A stretch of DNA of 64,000 bases, taken from NCBI RefSeq assembly GCF_002157145.1, contig NZ_CP021361.1, positions 3,798,501-3,862,500 on the forward strand, written 5' to 3'. The notes under the pieces were generated by a model that was not told the origin of the DNA, did not search any database, and was given only the letters and a program-made list of their open reading frames with translations. Source of the DNA: Acidovorax carolinensis. Its GTDB lineage: Bacteria > Pseudomonadota > Gammaproteobacteria > Burkholderiales > Burkholderiaceae_C. The position numbers and the translations under genes are program-made. This document shows, one piece after another, positions 9,035-18,370 of this stretch. Position 1 is the first letter of the stretch. Every line of letters begins with the position of its first letter.

Positions 9035-10273
9035 TCATGCGTCGGCATCGTGGGGGTGTGCGTCACGCGTCCTGCCCAGGCAACTGTCAATGCCGCTCAG
9101 ATGTGCCTGCCAGCTGCACTCCTTTTCCACGTACCGACGGGCCTGCTGTCCAAGGGCGGCAGCGTTGTAGGGCGACTCCAGCAGCAGCTGCAGGGCCTGA
9201 ACAAATTCTTCAGGCGTGTCTGCACGCAGCAGCCCCTGCCCCGCCGTGGCGCCAATCGCATCGGCGCAACTGCTAACCGTGATTACGGGCTGCTGCATGG
9301 CCATGGCTTCCAGAATCTTGTTCTGAATGCCGCGCGCCACGCGCAAGGGCGCCACCACCGCACTGGCGTACTGCAAGTAGGGCCGGACATCGGGCACGGT
9401 ACCAGTGACCACCACATGCCCACTGGCCAGCGCCTGCACCTGAGGCGAAGGACTGCGGCCCACGATGTAAAACCGCGCCAGCGGCCAGCGTGTGCGCAAG
9501 AGCGGCAGCACGTCGGCGACGAACCAACTGACACCGTCAATGTTGGGCCAATAGTCCATCGCACCAGTGAACACGATGGCCTGTTCTCCGGCCTCGAAAG
9601 GGTTGAGCCGGCGGGGACCCGGCATGAAAAAGTCGGCATCCACCCCGTTGCCCATGGACTGCACGCGCCCCTCACATTCCGGCGCCTGCGAGAGAAACAA
9701 GGCGGTTTCATTGGGCGTCACGAAGTACGAGCGACGCGCCAACAAGGCCATTGCGCGCTCGTACGCGCGCAGGCGATTGCCCTCGCGGCGATACAGCATG
9801 GACATGGGCCAGCGGTGCGCCGGGGCATACTGGGTCCATTTGGCGGAGTCCACATCGACAAAGTCCACCAGCATGGGCACCTGCGGCAGCAGCGGCTGCG
9901 CATACTGCGCCATGGCCGAGGAAAATACCACGCAGGCCTGCAGATTGTGTTCTGCGGTCGTCTGCGCCACCCAGCGCTGCATGCCGGCGCTGCGGTAGTA
10001 AGACAACGTGAGCGCCTCGCCCGTCAGAAGACCGCTCAGGCTCTTGACCTTGGCACTGCGTGCATGGATGCGCTCCACATGCAAGTCGGGGCACATGGCC
10101 TGGAGTGTGGGCAGATGTTGCGCGTCCTCCGGGTCATCAATGAAGGTGCCCAGAAACACGCGGTGGCGCTGCTGCAAGTGGCGCAGCAGGTGGTATGAGC
10201 GCACCTTGTCGCCCTTGTTGGGGGGGTACGGCAGTCTGTGCACCAGGTAGAGAATGTTGCCCATGGCGGTCAT
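9035..10273 (-). CDS. XrtA-associated sugar transferase 1 (TIGR03087-like GT4)
   Basis: The protein (412 residues from the ATG at 10273, or 409 from 10264) starts MTAMGNILYLVHRLPYPPNK followed by GDKVRSYHLL, diagnostic for the PEP-CTERM/EpsH1-associated sugar transferase 1 family. The C-terminal donor domain has IVFTGAMDYWPNIDGVSWF, FYIVGRSPSPQV and the region VARGIQNKILEAMAMQQPVI. It is expected to be a cytoplasmic retaining glycosyltransferase working on the lipid-linked unit. It lies 13 bases after the FemAB gene and 10 bases before xrtA. Further upstream in-frame codons read as non-native sequence. Its acceptor is unknown. Confidence 0.92.
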   Translation of the reverse strand: MTAMGNILYLVHRLPYPPNKGDKVRSYHLLRHLQQRHRVFLGTFIDDPEDAQHLPTLQAMCPDLHVERIHARSAKVKSLSGLLTGEALTLSYYRSAGMQRWVAQTTAEHNLQACVVFSSAMAQYAQPLLPQVPMLVDFVDVDSAKWTQYAPAHRWPMSMLYRREGNRLRAYERAMALLARRSYFVTPNETALFLSQAPECEGRVQSMGNGVDADFFMPGPRRLNPFEAGEQAIVFTGAMDYWPNIDGVSWFVADVLPLLRTRWPLARFYIVGRSPSPQVQALASGHVVVTGTVPDVRPYLQYASAVVAPLRVARGIQNKILEAMAMQQPVITVSSCADAIGATAGQGLLRADTPEEFVQALQLLLESPYNAAALGQQARRYVEKECSWQAHLSGIDSCLGRTRDAHPHDADA

Positions 10274-10286
10274 GCGTTGGTGGCGG

Positions 10287-11342
10287 TCAGCCAAGGCTGC
10301 GGACAATCTTGGGCCCGAGCCAATTGGCCACCCCAATGGGCATGCGCCGCCACGCGGCAATCAGAAAGCGATACTTGGCATTCGCGGGGTTGTTCTGCGG
10401 CACGCTGTCGCTTTTGTACAGCCGGTATTCGTAGTGCAGCGGCGTGGGCTCAAAGCCCCAGTTCTTCTTGAACGCGTACGAGCCCGTATCCCGCTTGCTG
10501 CGCCCGTAGTCAAACACCTTCAGGCCCCGCGCGCAGGCCATGCGCATTAGCTCCCAGTACTTAAAATCGTTGGCCGCCAGATCGCGTGCCGCCTCGTCGT
10601 CACCGGCATAGTAGGGCAGCACCTCGTCGCGGAAATAGAAGCTCAACACGCTGCTGACGGGGCGGCCATCGGGCGCGCAAACGGTGAGCACCTCGCAGTC
10701 AGGCCCGAAAACACGGCACAGCCCGCTGAAGTAAGCCTTGGGCAGGGCCGGCGTGCCATGGCGGTGCACGTTGTCGGCGTATAGCGCAAAGAAGCGGTCG
10801 ACCGTGGTGTCGATTTGGGATGTGAGCCCGTTCTTGATGCCTTTGCGCACCATGGCGCGTTGCTTGCGCGGAATGGCCAGCATGTTGTCCTCTTCTTTCG
10901 GCGCAATCGGTTTGCGGAAAGTGACATAGAGGTCTTGCAACGGCCAGTCGGTGTGGCGGCGCTGGACATTGCGCAACTCGAGGTGATCGACATCCAGACG
11001 CTGCGCCAGCTGCTCGGCCTCCCGCTCCAGCGCTGCAGCAGCTTCTTCGTCCAGCGCGGCAACGCCTCCGTACACCGAAAAAGGCAGGCTGGTGAGTGCA
11101 TTGCCGAACAGGCGGCTTTTGACATGCCCCAGCGGCAACACGCCCCGGATGCTTGCCCCGGCCTCAGCGTAGAGAAAATAGGTGTCGTGGCAGAACACCT
11201 CGCGGATCAGCGCCTGCCAGCCAGCACGGTGGAAAAAAGTGGCCTGCGGACAAGCCAGCACGAAAGCATCCCAACGTGCAGCGTCGACTGCGCTGTGTGC
11301 ATCCAGCCGGCGAATGGTGAGCTTCGATGCCACTTCAGCCAC
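10287..11342 (-). CDS. FemAB-family XrtA/PEP-CTERM system-associated protein
   Basis: The 351-residue protein carries a GNAT-like double fold typical of FemAB-related acyl- or aminoacyl-transferases. Visible landmarks are FHRAGWQALI near residue 40, GVLPLGHVKS, LPFSVYGGVAA, and a C-terminal NDFKYWELMRMACARGLKVF followed by DYGRSKRDTGSYAFKKNWG, which is strongly conserved in the exosortase-linked branch (TIGR03019). It probably transfers an acyl or aminoacyl group onto the polysaccharide or a lipid-linked intermediate. The exact reaction is not established. The start overlaps the end of the deacetylase gene by eight bases. Confidence 0.92.
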   Translation of the reverse strand: MAEVASKLTIRRLDAHSAVDAARWDAFVLACPQATFFHRAGWQALIREVFCHDTYFLYAEAGASIRGVLPLGHVKSRLFGNALTSLPFSVYGGVAALDEEAAAALEREAEQLAQRLDVDHLELRNVQRRHTDWPLQDLYVTFRKPIAPKEEDNMLAIPRKQRAMVRKGIKNGLTSQIDTTVDRFFALYADNVHRHGTPALPKAYFSGLCRVFGPDCEVLTVCAPDGRPVSSVLSFYFRDEVLPYYAGDDEAARDLAANDFKYWELMRMACARGLKVFDYGRSKRDTGSYAFKKNWGFEPTPLHYEYRLYKSDSVPQNNPANAKYRFLIAAWRRMPIGVANWLGPKIVRSLG

Positions 11343-12201
11343 GGGCCACCTCTTTCGTATGCGGGGAGAGAAAAATATGGTCCATGCGGCCCCAGTGAAA
11401 GTCCCGCAGCAGGTGCCCCAGCCGCAGCTCCATGCGACCGATATTCACGTAGTGCCGGAAGCGGGTCTTGACACCGATGCCTGGCACGCGCGGCTGTCCC
11501 TCATCCATTTCCCAGGGGTGAAAGTAAAAAACGGCAGGCGAGCCGTCCTGGCGGTGGACCTCGCGCAGCATCCAGCGCGACAGCGCGTAGGGAAAAAGGC
11601 GAAAGTAGCCGCCACCGCTCGAAGGCAAGTTGCGGTTGAACATGCGCAGGGTGGTTGGAGGCACTTCGATCAGGCCGTCACGTACCTGGTGGGCAAAACG
11701 TGGTGCGTCCGGCATGCCATAGTGGTCGTGCCGGATGGGGTAAATGCTGGAGCTGTAGCGGTAACCGGCACGTTGCAATGTGTCCAGCGCCCACAAATTG
11801 CCTGCTCCGATGGAAAAGCTGGGTGCACGGTAACCCTGCACCCGCACACCGGCAATATCCTCCAGCAGGGATTTGGCGCGGTGGATGTCGCTGAAGAACG
11901 CCAACTCCGACAAGTCACTCACACGCTCATGGCCGTAGCCATGGCTGGCAAGCTCATGTCCACCATCCACGATGCGGCGCACCAACGCCGGATACCTCTC
12001 TGCGATCCAGCCCAAGGTGAAGAAGGTGGCCTGGGTGTGGGTCTCTTGCAGCAAGGCCAGGATGCGTTCGACGTTGCGCTCCACCCGGCATTCGCGCAAG
12101 TCCCACTCACTGCGTTCAATGTAGGGCGCAAAAGCCGATACTTGGAAGTAGTCCTCGACGTCAATGGTCAGCGCGTTGGTGATGGAGGGCGTGCTGCGCA
12201 T
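11335..12201 (-). CDS. XrtA-associated polysaccharide deacetylase (DUF3473-containing)
   Basis: The 288-residue protein begins with the catalytic NodB motif TIDVEDYFQVSAF, where the first Asp acts as base and the second binds metal. It continues with TFFTLGWIAERYP and the metal ligands in HELASHGYGHERV. The C-terminal part, including GYFRLFPYALSRW and VFYFHPWEMDEGQPR, matches the DUF3473 extension of the exosortase A-associated deacetylases (TIGR03006). It should remove N- or O-acetyl groups from the exopolysaccharide. No signal peptide is visible, so it may work in the cytoplasm or with a membrane complex. It sits 18 bases after the ATPase gene. Confidence 0.93.
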   Translation of the reverse strand: MRSTPSITNALTIDVEDYFQVSAFAPYIERSEWDLRECRVERNVERILALLQETHTQATFFTLGWIAERYPALVRRIVDGGHELASHGYGHERVSDLSELAFFSDIHRAKSLLEDIAGVRVQGYRAPSFSIGAGNLWALDTLQRAGYRYSSSIYPIRHDHYGMPDAPRFAHQVRDGLIEVPPTTLRMFNRNLPSSGGGYFRLFPYALSRWMLREVHRQDGSPAVFYFHPWEMDEGQPRVPGIGVKTRFRHYVNIGRMELRLGHLLRDFHWGRMDHIFLSPHTKEVARG

Positions 12202-12219
12202 GGCGATGGACTTCCGGTT

Positions 12220-13344
12220 TTAGCCTACGGCACTGTCAGCACGCGGGCGCCGACTTGCATCCACCAGCTTTTGCAGGTGCATCAGGATTTCCAGGGTCAC
12301 GCGCTCCTGGCGCAGGACGCTGCGTTCGATGCGCAGCAAACGGGCACTCAGTTGCTCGGCCGTAATGTGCGCGAGTTGCTGGGACATGCTGTCTGCCAGC
12401 GCGCAATCCAGGTTCAAATCCAGGTCCAACGGCCCCAACGCCGAATCGCCATCGACCAGTGCTTCGAAATCCGGGCCTCGCGCGGCGGCATGCAGCGGCA
12501 TCTCCCAGGGAGACGCCGCCTTGGGAGGCACATGCGATTCAGACTGAACCTCTTGAATGATCTCGTTAACCAGTTCCAGGTCAATGTGTGTCCGGTCCGT
12601 CAGAAACCCCTGCAAAAGGATTCGGTCAAACAGGGTGTTGACGCGCCGGGGAATCCCACCTGTGTAGTGGTAGATGCGGTCGAATATTTCTGGATCGAAG
12701 GTAGGCTTTTCACTGGCCCCAGCACATTTCAAGCGGTGCAGGATGTACTCACGGGTTTCATCAGCCTCCAGCGGACCGAGGTGGCAGGTGGCTGTCACCC
12801 GCTGGCGCAATTGCACCATGCCAGGGCTTTGCAATATTTCACGGAACTCAGGTTGGCCAACCAGGAAAGTCTGCAGCAGTGCGTACTGGCCATTCTGAAA
12901 GTTGGACAGCATGCGCAGCTCTTCCACCGCCTGCGGCTGAAGGTTTTGCGCTTCATCGACGATCAACAGGCAACGCTTTCCTTGCAGTGTCTGGGTGACG
13001 AAGAATGCTTCCAGTGCCATCAACAGGTCGGCTTTGGAAACGCCCCGCACAGGGATGCCGAATGCCGCACCCACCAGTCGCAGCGTATCTTCGGCACTCA
13101 ATTGCGTGCTAACCAGATGGGCCGCTACAACAGTACCTGGATCCAGACTGTCAATCAGGCCACGCACAATCGTCGTCTTGCCCGCCCCCACCTCGCCCGT
13201 GATCACGATGAAACCCTCGCAACGCATCACGCCGTATTCCAGGTACGCGCGTGCGCGCTGATGCTGCTTGCTGCTGAAATAGAAGCCGGGATCGGGATTG
13301 AGCTGGAAGGGTTTACTGTTCAACCCATAGAACGCTTCGTACAT
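12220..13344 (-). CDS. XrtA-associated ExeA-like AAA ATPase
   Basis: The 374-residue protein starts MYEAFYGLNSKPFQLNPDPG, the ExeA/GspA-type N-terminus. It has Walker A GEVGAGKTT near residue 50, Walker B CLLIVDEAQNL near 125, and an arginine-finger-type region further on. This matches the 'putative secretion ATPase, PEP-CTERM locus subfamily' (TIGR03015). The last ~100 residues are helical and probably coiled coil (LLRIERSVLRQERVTLEIL). It may assemble or drive the export machinery. It follows the outer-membrane protein gene with only three bases between them. The precise partner is not known. Confidence 0.93.
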   Translation of the reverse strand: MYEAFYGLNSKPFQLNPDPGFYFSSKQHQRARAYLEYGVMRCEGFIVITGEVGAGKTTIVRGLIDSLDPGTVVAAHLVSTQLSAEDTLRLVGAAFGIPVRGVSKADLLMALEAFFVTQTLQGKRCLLIVDEAQNLQPQAVEELRMLSNFQNGQYALLQTFLVGQPEFREILQSPGMVQLRQRVTATCHLGPLEADETREYILHRLKCAGASEKPTFDPEIFDRIYHYTGGIPRRVNTLFDRILLQGFLTDRTHIDLELVNEIIQEVQSESHVPPKAASPWEMPLHAAARGPDFEALVDGDSALGPLDLDLNLDCALADSMSQQLAHITAEQLSARLLRIERSVLRQERVTLEILMHLQKLVDASRRPRADSAVG

Positions 13345-13347
13345 GGA

Positions 13348-14904
13348 TCAAAACCGGTGCGTGATGGTGCCGACTATCGCCGATTCACTGTATGGACTGG
13401 CGGGGCCATCCGACAGAACGCGACGTATCTGAATGCCTGCGCTGGTACGACGGGCCACCAGGGTATTCCAGCCTAGTACGAGTGAGCGCACCCGGGTTTC
13501 GAGCCCCGGCAAGGTGCCTACGCTGCGCTGATCGCCCCAACTGACATGGATCGAAGAATTCGGCGTGAGACGGTGGGCAAGCCACAGGTTCCAACCACGC
13601 TGGCGAATCCGGGAATTGGTATCGAAATCATCGCCCAACTGGAGCGGCCCGCCGATGGAGCGGTTGTCAGAACGCGAAATAGCCAGCGTCACGGTACTAC
13701 GCTGGCCCAACAACGCCAGCGATAGCTGCTGCACCCGCTGCAACGTGCTGGATGATCGAAGAAAATCCTGAAACACTTGAACATTGGCGGGCAATCCCAA
13801 TCGTTCTATTTCTGCCAGAACGAGCTGTGTGCGGCGAATCGGGTCAGGCTCAAGCTGGGTGTAAAAGCCGTCGAGCAGGTCGAACAGCGACCCCAGTGAC
13901 GCCGACTGTGCGCCCAACCCATTGGAAATGGCCTTGATATCGGTGTAACGCCATACAGTGCGTCCCGTGCGATGCTCCAGTGACGCATTGTGGGATTCGC
14001 CAAAATATCGGCTCTCACGCTCGAACGACAGTCGTGACCGCTCCGACGGTTGCCACGCAGCACCGAAACCTGTAATGCGGTGTGACTCGCGTGTTGGCGA
14101 AAGCTGGTTAGTGGATTCGGTTCCGCCAATCCCCGTGAGAACCAATTGCGACGTCACCGCAAAACTCACCCGAGCGCGCAGTGCATTGGTCTCGATACTC
14201 CGGCCGAGTGAATAATCGGCAACCTGATTGCTGGCATCTAAGGCCCAACCAACTATCCGACCGCTTTCTCGACTACCCAGATGCAAAAGCCAGTCTTGCG
14301 TAGTGATGTCAGAACGGCTATCCGTCTTGGTGCGGGTGTCTTGGACGCTGTAACGCGCCTCGTAGTCCACGGCGGCTCCAATGCGGCCTCGCAAGTATGG
14401 CGAAAATCGGAAGCTCGACGTCTGCGAAGTGTTGGGATTGGCTGGAAGGCCACCCACCGGCGCACCAAAAGCCGAAATAGGCTGCGAAGCAACGACGGCT
14501 GCCACATCAACAAAGGCCCATTGCTCAACCGCTTCGACGACAGCGCTGGCATTCAGGTTGTGCCGAATGCTGTTAAACCTTGACTCCCGCGCGTAATAAA
14601 CATCGTGCAGGGAGTAATCGACAAAACCCTTGACACGGGCCGTGTTGCTGATCAGCTGAAACCCGGGTATCACCTCGGTTATCTGGTCACTGACACTGGT
14701 TGCATCTAGCCGTGCATTGCTGGTGATGGTGTGCTGCACCGAAACACGCGGCTCAAATACCAGGCTGGGTTGACGCGGTGCGGCCTGCACATCGTCTGGT
14801 TGTGCAGTGACGGCGCCGGGAAGAAGCGCTGGTACGCTGGCCATAGCAAGCGAGACCCAGCGAATCAGGGAAGGACTTGCGGCGTAGCGATACGGTCGGT
14901 TCAC
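13348..14904 (-). CDS. XrtA-associated outer-membrane beta-barrel protein (TIGR03016-like)
   Basis: A 518-residue protein with an N-terminal export signal (SLAMASVPALLPGAVTAQ). The rest alternates polar and hydrophobic residues and contains many aromatic-ended strands such as VDYSLHDVYYARESRF and RLSFERESRYFGES; the final residue is Phe (GTITHRF), the usual outer-membrane insertion signal. This fits the PEP-CTERM system-associated outer-membrane family of about 480-520 residues. It could form the outer-membrane exit for the polysaccharide or anchor the assembly. It lies between the tyrosine autokinase and the ATPase genes. Base composition appears less GC-rich than in the housekeeping part of the window. 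Confidence 0.88.
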   Translation of the reverse strand: MNRPYRYAASPSLIRWVSLAMASVPALLPGAVTAQPDDVQAAPRQPSLVFEPRVSVQHTITSNARLDATSVSDQITEVIPGFQLISNTARVKGFVDYSLHDVYYARESRFNSIRHNLNASAVVEAVEQWAFVDVAAVVASQPISAFGAPVGGLPANPNTSQTSSFRFSPYLRGRIGAAVDYEARYSVQDTRTKTDSRSDITTQDWLLHLGSRESGRIVGWALDASNQVADYSLGRSIETNALRARVSFAVTSQLVLTGIGGTESTNQLSPTRESHRITGFGAAWQPSERSRLSFERESRYFGESHNASLEHRTGRTVWRYTDIKAISNGLGAQSASLGSLFDLLDGFYTQLEPDPIRRTQLVLAEIERLGLPANVQVFQDFLRSSSTLQRVQQLSLALLGQRSTVTLAISRSDNRSIGGPLQLGDDFDTNSRIRQRGWNLWLAHRLTPNSSIHVSWGDQRSVGTLPGLETRVRSLVLGWNTLVARRTSAGIQIRRVLSDGPASPYSESAIVGTITHRF

Positions 14905-14923
14905 TCAAACGCTCCTTTTCCCG

Positions 14924-15895
14924 TCACGCCGCAGCTGTGGCCATGCTGGGCTCGCCGACCAACTGATCGTAGCCATAGCCGTGGCCATATCCATACCCGT
15001 AAGCACCCAAGCCACGGCTGCGTGCCTGGTTGAGCACCGTGAGCCTGATAGGGCAAGCCTCGATGGCGGACAGGGCATGCTGAACTTGCGATTGGAGCGT
15101 TTTTTCAGCCTGCACGACGATAACAACCTGGCCCATATGACTGGCCAGCACACGCGCTTCCGTGGTCAGCAGCAATGGGGGGGAATCGAAAATGATGATG
15201 CGGTCCCGGTAGCGCTTGCCCATGTCATTGAGCAAGGCGACCATGGCATCACTGGCCAGCAATTCCGTCGCACGCGGATTTGGCAGACCCGTTGGCAAAA
15301 GTGTGAAATTGTCTATATTGGTGCGCAACAGCACATCGGGCAATCCGATCCTGTCATCTACCAATAAGTCCAGCAAGCCGGGAGCAGGGGGCAAACCCAT
15401 TGTCTGCATGATGGACTGGCGTGCGACATCGGCATCGACAAGCATCACCGTATGGTTCAGTTCCATGGCCAGACTCATCGCGAGATTGATGGCCGTGAAC
15501 GTCTTTCCCTCCCCGGGTAAGGAACTGGTGACCATGATGAGGTTGCCATTGGCCACCAACGATGCGCCTTTGCCTGTTGCATTTTCCAGGAGGGGCCGTT
15601 TGATGACACGAAACTGGTCCGTCATGGCGGAACGCGGCGCGTTGGGAGTGATAAAGCCCGCCGCAGCCAGTGCCGTCAAATCGATATGTACGGACTTGGA
15701 CACCGGCTTGAATGTTGGTACGCCCCGCCGCACATCAAGGTCGGCATCTTCTACGGGCGACACTGTTTGTGCCGGCTGCTCCATGGTGCTCGGCCCGACG
15801 GACTCGGCAGGCTGCACCACGCCACCAGGCACAGGCGCACCCGCTTTTCGCAATTGTTCGAGCCGTTGGGCCGCTTTTTCGATGGAACTTGTCAT
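14924..15895 (-). CDS. XrtA-associated bacterial tyrosine autokinase (Wzc C-terminal-like)
   Basis: The 323-residue protein has a coiled-coil-like N-terminus (IEKAAQRLEQLRK), then the P-loop MVTSSLPGEGKTFTAINLAM, Walker A' VMLVDADVARQS and Walker B IIFDSPPLLL of BY-kinases. The tail GAYGYGYGHGYGYDQ is a tyrosine cluster that is autophosphorylated in this enzyme class. It matches the exosortase-associated autokinase family (TIGR03018). Together with the chain-length protein encoded just upstream it should form a split Wzc system controlling polymer length and export. A matching low-molecular-weight phosphatase is encoded at 21092-21580. Confidence 0.94.
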   Translation of the reverse strand: MTSSIEKAAQRLEQLRKAGAPVPGGVVQPAESVGPSTMEQPAQTVSPVEDADLDVRRGVPTFKPVSKSVHIDLTALAAAGFITPNAPRSAMTDQFRVIKRPLLENATGKGASLVANGNLIMVTSSLPGEGKTFTAINLAMSLAMELNHTVMLVDADVARQSIMQTMGLPPAPGLLDLLVDDRIGLPDVLLRTNIDNFTLLPTGLPNPRATELLASDAMVALLNDMGKRYRDRIIIFDSPPLLLTTEARVLASHMGQVVIVVQAEKTLQSQVQHALSAIEACPIRLTVLNQARSRGLGAYGYGYGHGYGYDQLVGEPSMATAAA

Positions 15896-15904
15896 GATTG
15901 CAGG

Positions 15905-17467
15905 TCACCCCAGAAGGCCCGACAGATAAGACAGCGCAAGCATTCCACCCGCATAGAGCAACACGAGTGCAAGCAAGGCCGCGATGAATCGCCTCAAGCT
16001 TCTCGATTCACGTTGACGGAACGCATCACTGGGCATCAGCTCCACCACCCCCAGCAATGGCAGCTGGGTCAACTGGCGCAATGCAGCACCATCAAAGAAA
16101 ACTGGCCTGATCTGGCTCATGAGAAACGCCATTCCAAGCCCTGCGGCCAAGGCCGCCAGCAAGGTGATTGGCATCAGCAGCACCCGATTGGGAGCAACAG
16201 GCTTGGGCGAAACGCGCGGTGGGTCGATGACTCGAAATTCAGCCACACTGGACGTGTTTTCCAACTGTCCCGACATCATGGCCGATTCACGGCGGGACAC
16301 CAGATCGGCATAGTTTTTCTGGTTGATCTGATAGTCCCGGTTCAACTGCGCCAACTCAGCTTCCAGTTGCGGGGCCACCTTGAGTTGCTCCTGGGCATGC
16401 TTGGCACGTGACTCGTATTCAACGACGCGCGCGCGCAGTGACGCCACTTGAACCTCGGCAGCCGAATAAACGCGATTGAGCTCCACCACTGCCGGATTGG
16501 TTTCCACTGCAGGCGATCCAGGTGCCGCCTGGGCTTTGCGCCGCAGCTCTTCCACTTCGCGGCGCTTTTGTGCTTCAAGCTCCCCAATCAATCTGCGCGT
16601 ATTGACCACATCGGGGTGCTCGTCGGTATAGCGTTGCAGCAGGGTATCCAGATTGCGCTTTTGCTCATGAAGGCGCGCATCGAGCTCAGGCGTCTGCATG
16701 CCAACTGCAGAACCAATGAGAGACTGCCCAGTCTGCGCACGCAGCATCTCCAACTGACGGCTCGCCGCCGCCCGCGCACTTTCAGCCTCACGCAGTTCAA
16801 GCCTGGCCTGACTTAAAAGGTTGCCGATTTCTGCGGCCCGCCCTGCCGAGTCCAGGCCGCTCTGCGATTGCATTTCGATGTTGCGCAGCTTGAATGCCTT
16901 GAGGCGGCCTTCGGCGTCTGTGAGCTTGGCCTCGTAGCTCTTGATCTGCTCATCGAGAAAACGACGCGCACTGTCCGAATCCTGGCGCGAAGCCCCCAGA
17001 CTGGATTCGACGAAGATGGTCAGCAGCGCCTGCACGACTCGCTGCGCTTTCTCGGGGTTCTGATCGCGATAGGACAGTGTGTAGAGATTGTCACGCCCGG
17101 TGGTCTGGATACTGATGGACTTGGTCACGGTATCGACCACGGCATCTTTTGCCGCCTTGGAATGCGCGCCCAGATCCAGATCGACGGTGCGAACCAGACG
17201 CTCCACGGTAGGCCGGCTCAGTAGCGTGCGGCTGAGCATGGCCACCTGCTGCTCGATGTTCGGCTGCACGGCAATGCCCGTCATGAGTGGACGCAGGATG
17301 GACTGCGTATCGACAAATACACGCGCTGACGCCTGGTAGTGATCCGGCATCATGAGCACAACACCCACGCCCACTGCAGCGACCAACCAGGTGATCAGCA
17401 TAGCCAGACGGCGATAGATCCACATGCCGCGAACGGTCGTGGTGATCTGACCTAGAAACTCATCCAT
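15905..17467 (-). CDS. XrtA system polysaccharide chain-length determinant (Wzz/GumC-like)
   Basis: The 520-residue protein has an N-terminal transmembrane helix (LAMLITWLVAAVGVGVVLMM), a long periplasmic region with two extensive coiled coils (about residues 165-260 and 295-400), and C-terminal membrane helices near residues 430 and 490 (the latter FIAALLALVLLYAGGMLAL). A Pro-rich PPRVSPKPVAPNR precedes the second helix, as in PCP proteins. It matches the exosortase-locus chain-length family (TIGR03007). It lacks its own kinase domain, which is encoded by the next gene, nine bases downstream. Confidence 0.94.
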   Translation of the reverse strand: MDEFLGQITTTVRGMWIYRRLAMLITWLVAAVGVGVVLMMPDHYQASARVFVDTQSILRPLMTGIAVQPNIEQQVAMLSRTLLSRPTVERLVRTVDLDLGAHSKAAKDAVVDTVTKSISIQTTGRDNLYTLSYRDQNPEKAQRVVQALLTIFVESSLGASRQDSDSARRFLDEQIKSYEAKLTDAEGRLKAFKLRNIEMQSQSGLDSAGRAAEIGNLLSQARLELREAESARAAASRQLEMLRAQTGQSLIGSAVGMQTPELDARLHEQKRNLDTLLQRYTDEHPDVVNTRRLIGELEAQKRREVEELRRKAQAAPGSPAVETNPAVVELNRVYSAAEVQVASLRARVVEYESRAKHAQEQLKVAPQLEAELAQLNRDYQINQKNYADLVSRRESAMMSGQLENTSSVAEFRVIDPPRVSPKPVAPNRVLLMPITLLAALAAGLGMAFLMSQIRPVFFDGAALRQLTQLPLLGVVELMPSDAFRQRESRSLRRFIAALLALVLLYAGGMLALSYLSGLLG

Positions 17468-17526
17468 TCATTCCCCCTTACAAGTCCGCTGGGCGCCTGT
17501 CTGCCGCCAATCCTTGCTCAGGCAAG

Positions 17527-18168
17527 TCAGAACCACCCTTGGGGGATGATGAGAATGTCGCCGGGAAGCACTTCCACATTGGCGTCAATATCGCCGCGCT
17601 TCACCAGATCATTCAGGCGTACGTTGTAACGCTTGTTGCCCTCGGCGGTACGTACGAGCGTAGCGCTGTTGCCATCGGCAAAATCGGTCAAACCACCAAC
17701 CGCGATCATCACATCGAGGACCGTCATTTTTTGCTTATAGGGAAGGAATTGCGGTTTGGCCGCTTCACCCACCACGCGGATCTGCTCGCTGTAGGGGCCG
17801 ACGAAGCCAGTCACAATCACGGTGACGACCGGGTCCCGCACGTATTTCCCCAGTTCCTTTTCCACGTCCCGAGCGATCTGCGCCGAGGTTTTGCCTTGCG
17901 CTACGAGCCCGTCAACCAAGGGCGTGGACACCTGGCCATCGGGACGCACCGGCACAACCTGTGACAGTTCGGGGTTTCGCCACACGATGATGTTGAGCGT
18001 ATCGCCAGGCCCCACGATGTAGTTGTAATCTGGGGCGGACGCTTTCACCGGGGCAGCCGGATGGCCCCCTCCCCGCATGCCCGCACAGCCAGCCACCGCC
18101 GTGGCCAAAGTGGCGGTTGCGACAACGCGGACCATTGAACCCAGGAGCCTCGAAACGTATTTCTGCAT
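17527..18168 (-). CDS. XrtA exopolysaccharide export lipoprotein (Wza-like)
   Basis: Starting at the ATG at 18168, preceded by a textbook AAGGAG site, the protein has 213 residues. The signal peptide ends in the lipobox VAGC, so it should be an outer-membrane lipoprotein. The polysaccharide export domain begins at YNYIVGPGDTLNIIVWRNPE and is followed by SLBB-type repeats with GGLTDFADGNSATLVR and a final GDILIIPQGWF. It matches the PEP-CTERM-associated export protein family (TIGR03027). The 202 bases upstream separate it from the epimerase gene and probably contain the promoter of the long biosynthetic operon. I could not pick out a convincing consensus there. Confidence 0.94.
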   Translation of the reverse strand: MQKYVSRLLGSMVRVVATATLATAVAGCAGMRGGGHPAAPVKASAPDYNYIVGPGDTLNIIVWRNPELSQVVPVRPDGQVSTPLVDGLVAQGKTSAQIARDVEKELGKYVRDPVVTVIVTGFVGPYSEQIRVVGEAAKPQFLPYKQKMTVLDVMIAVGGLTDFADGNSATLVRTAEGNKRYNVRLNDLVKRGDIDANVEVLPGDILIIPQGWF

Positions 18169-18370
18169 GGCGCAACTCCTTACATCGTTTGTACGGCCAT
18201 AGCCAAAATAACCAAGCCTCGTTGCAGCATACCCTGAACGAATGTCACACGTAAATGCATTTTTGGTTGCACAAAATTGCGCTTGCACGCCGTCCATCCG
18301 GACAATGGCTCGTATCTGACCCCAGGGGACAACGCCTGAGCGCACCACTCGCATCCCCGATCAGGCAGAC

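Noticed and set aside
18169..18370. A sigma-54 promoter in front of the Wza-like exporter gene
   Set aside because: I searched the minus strand for GG-N10-GC with TTGC and found no acceptable match. The promoter of the operon remains unassigned.
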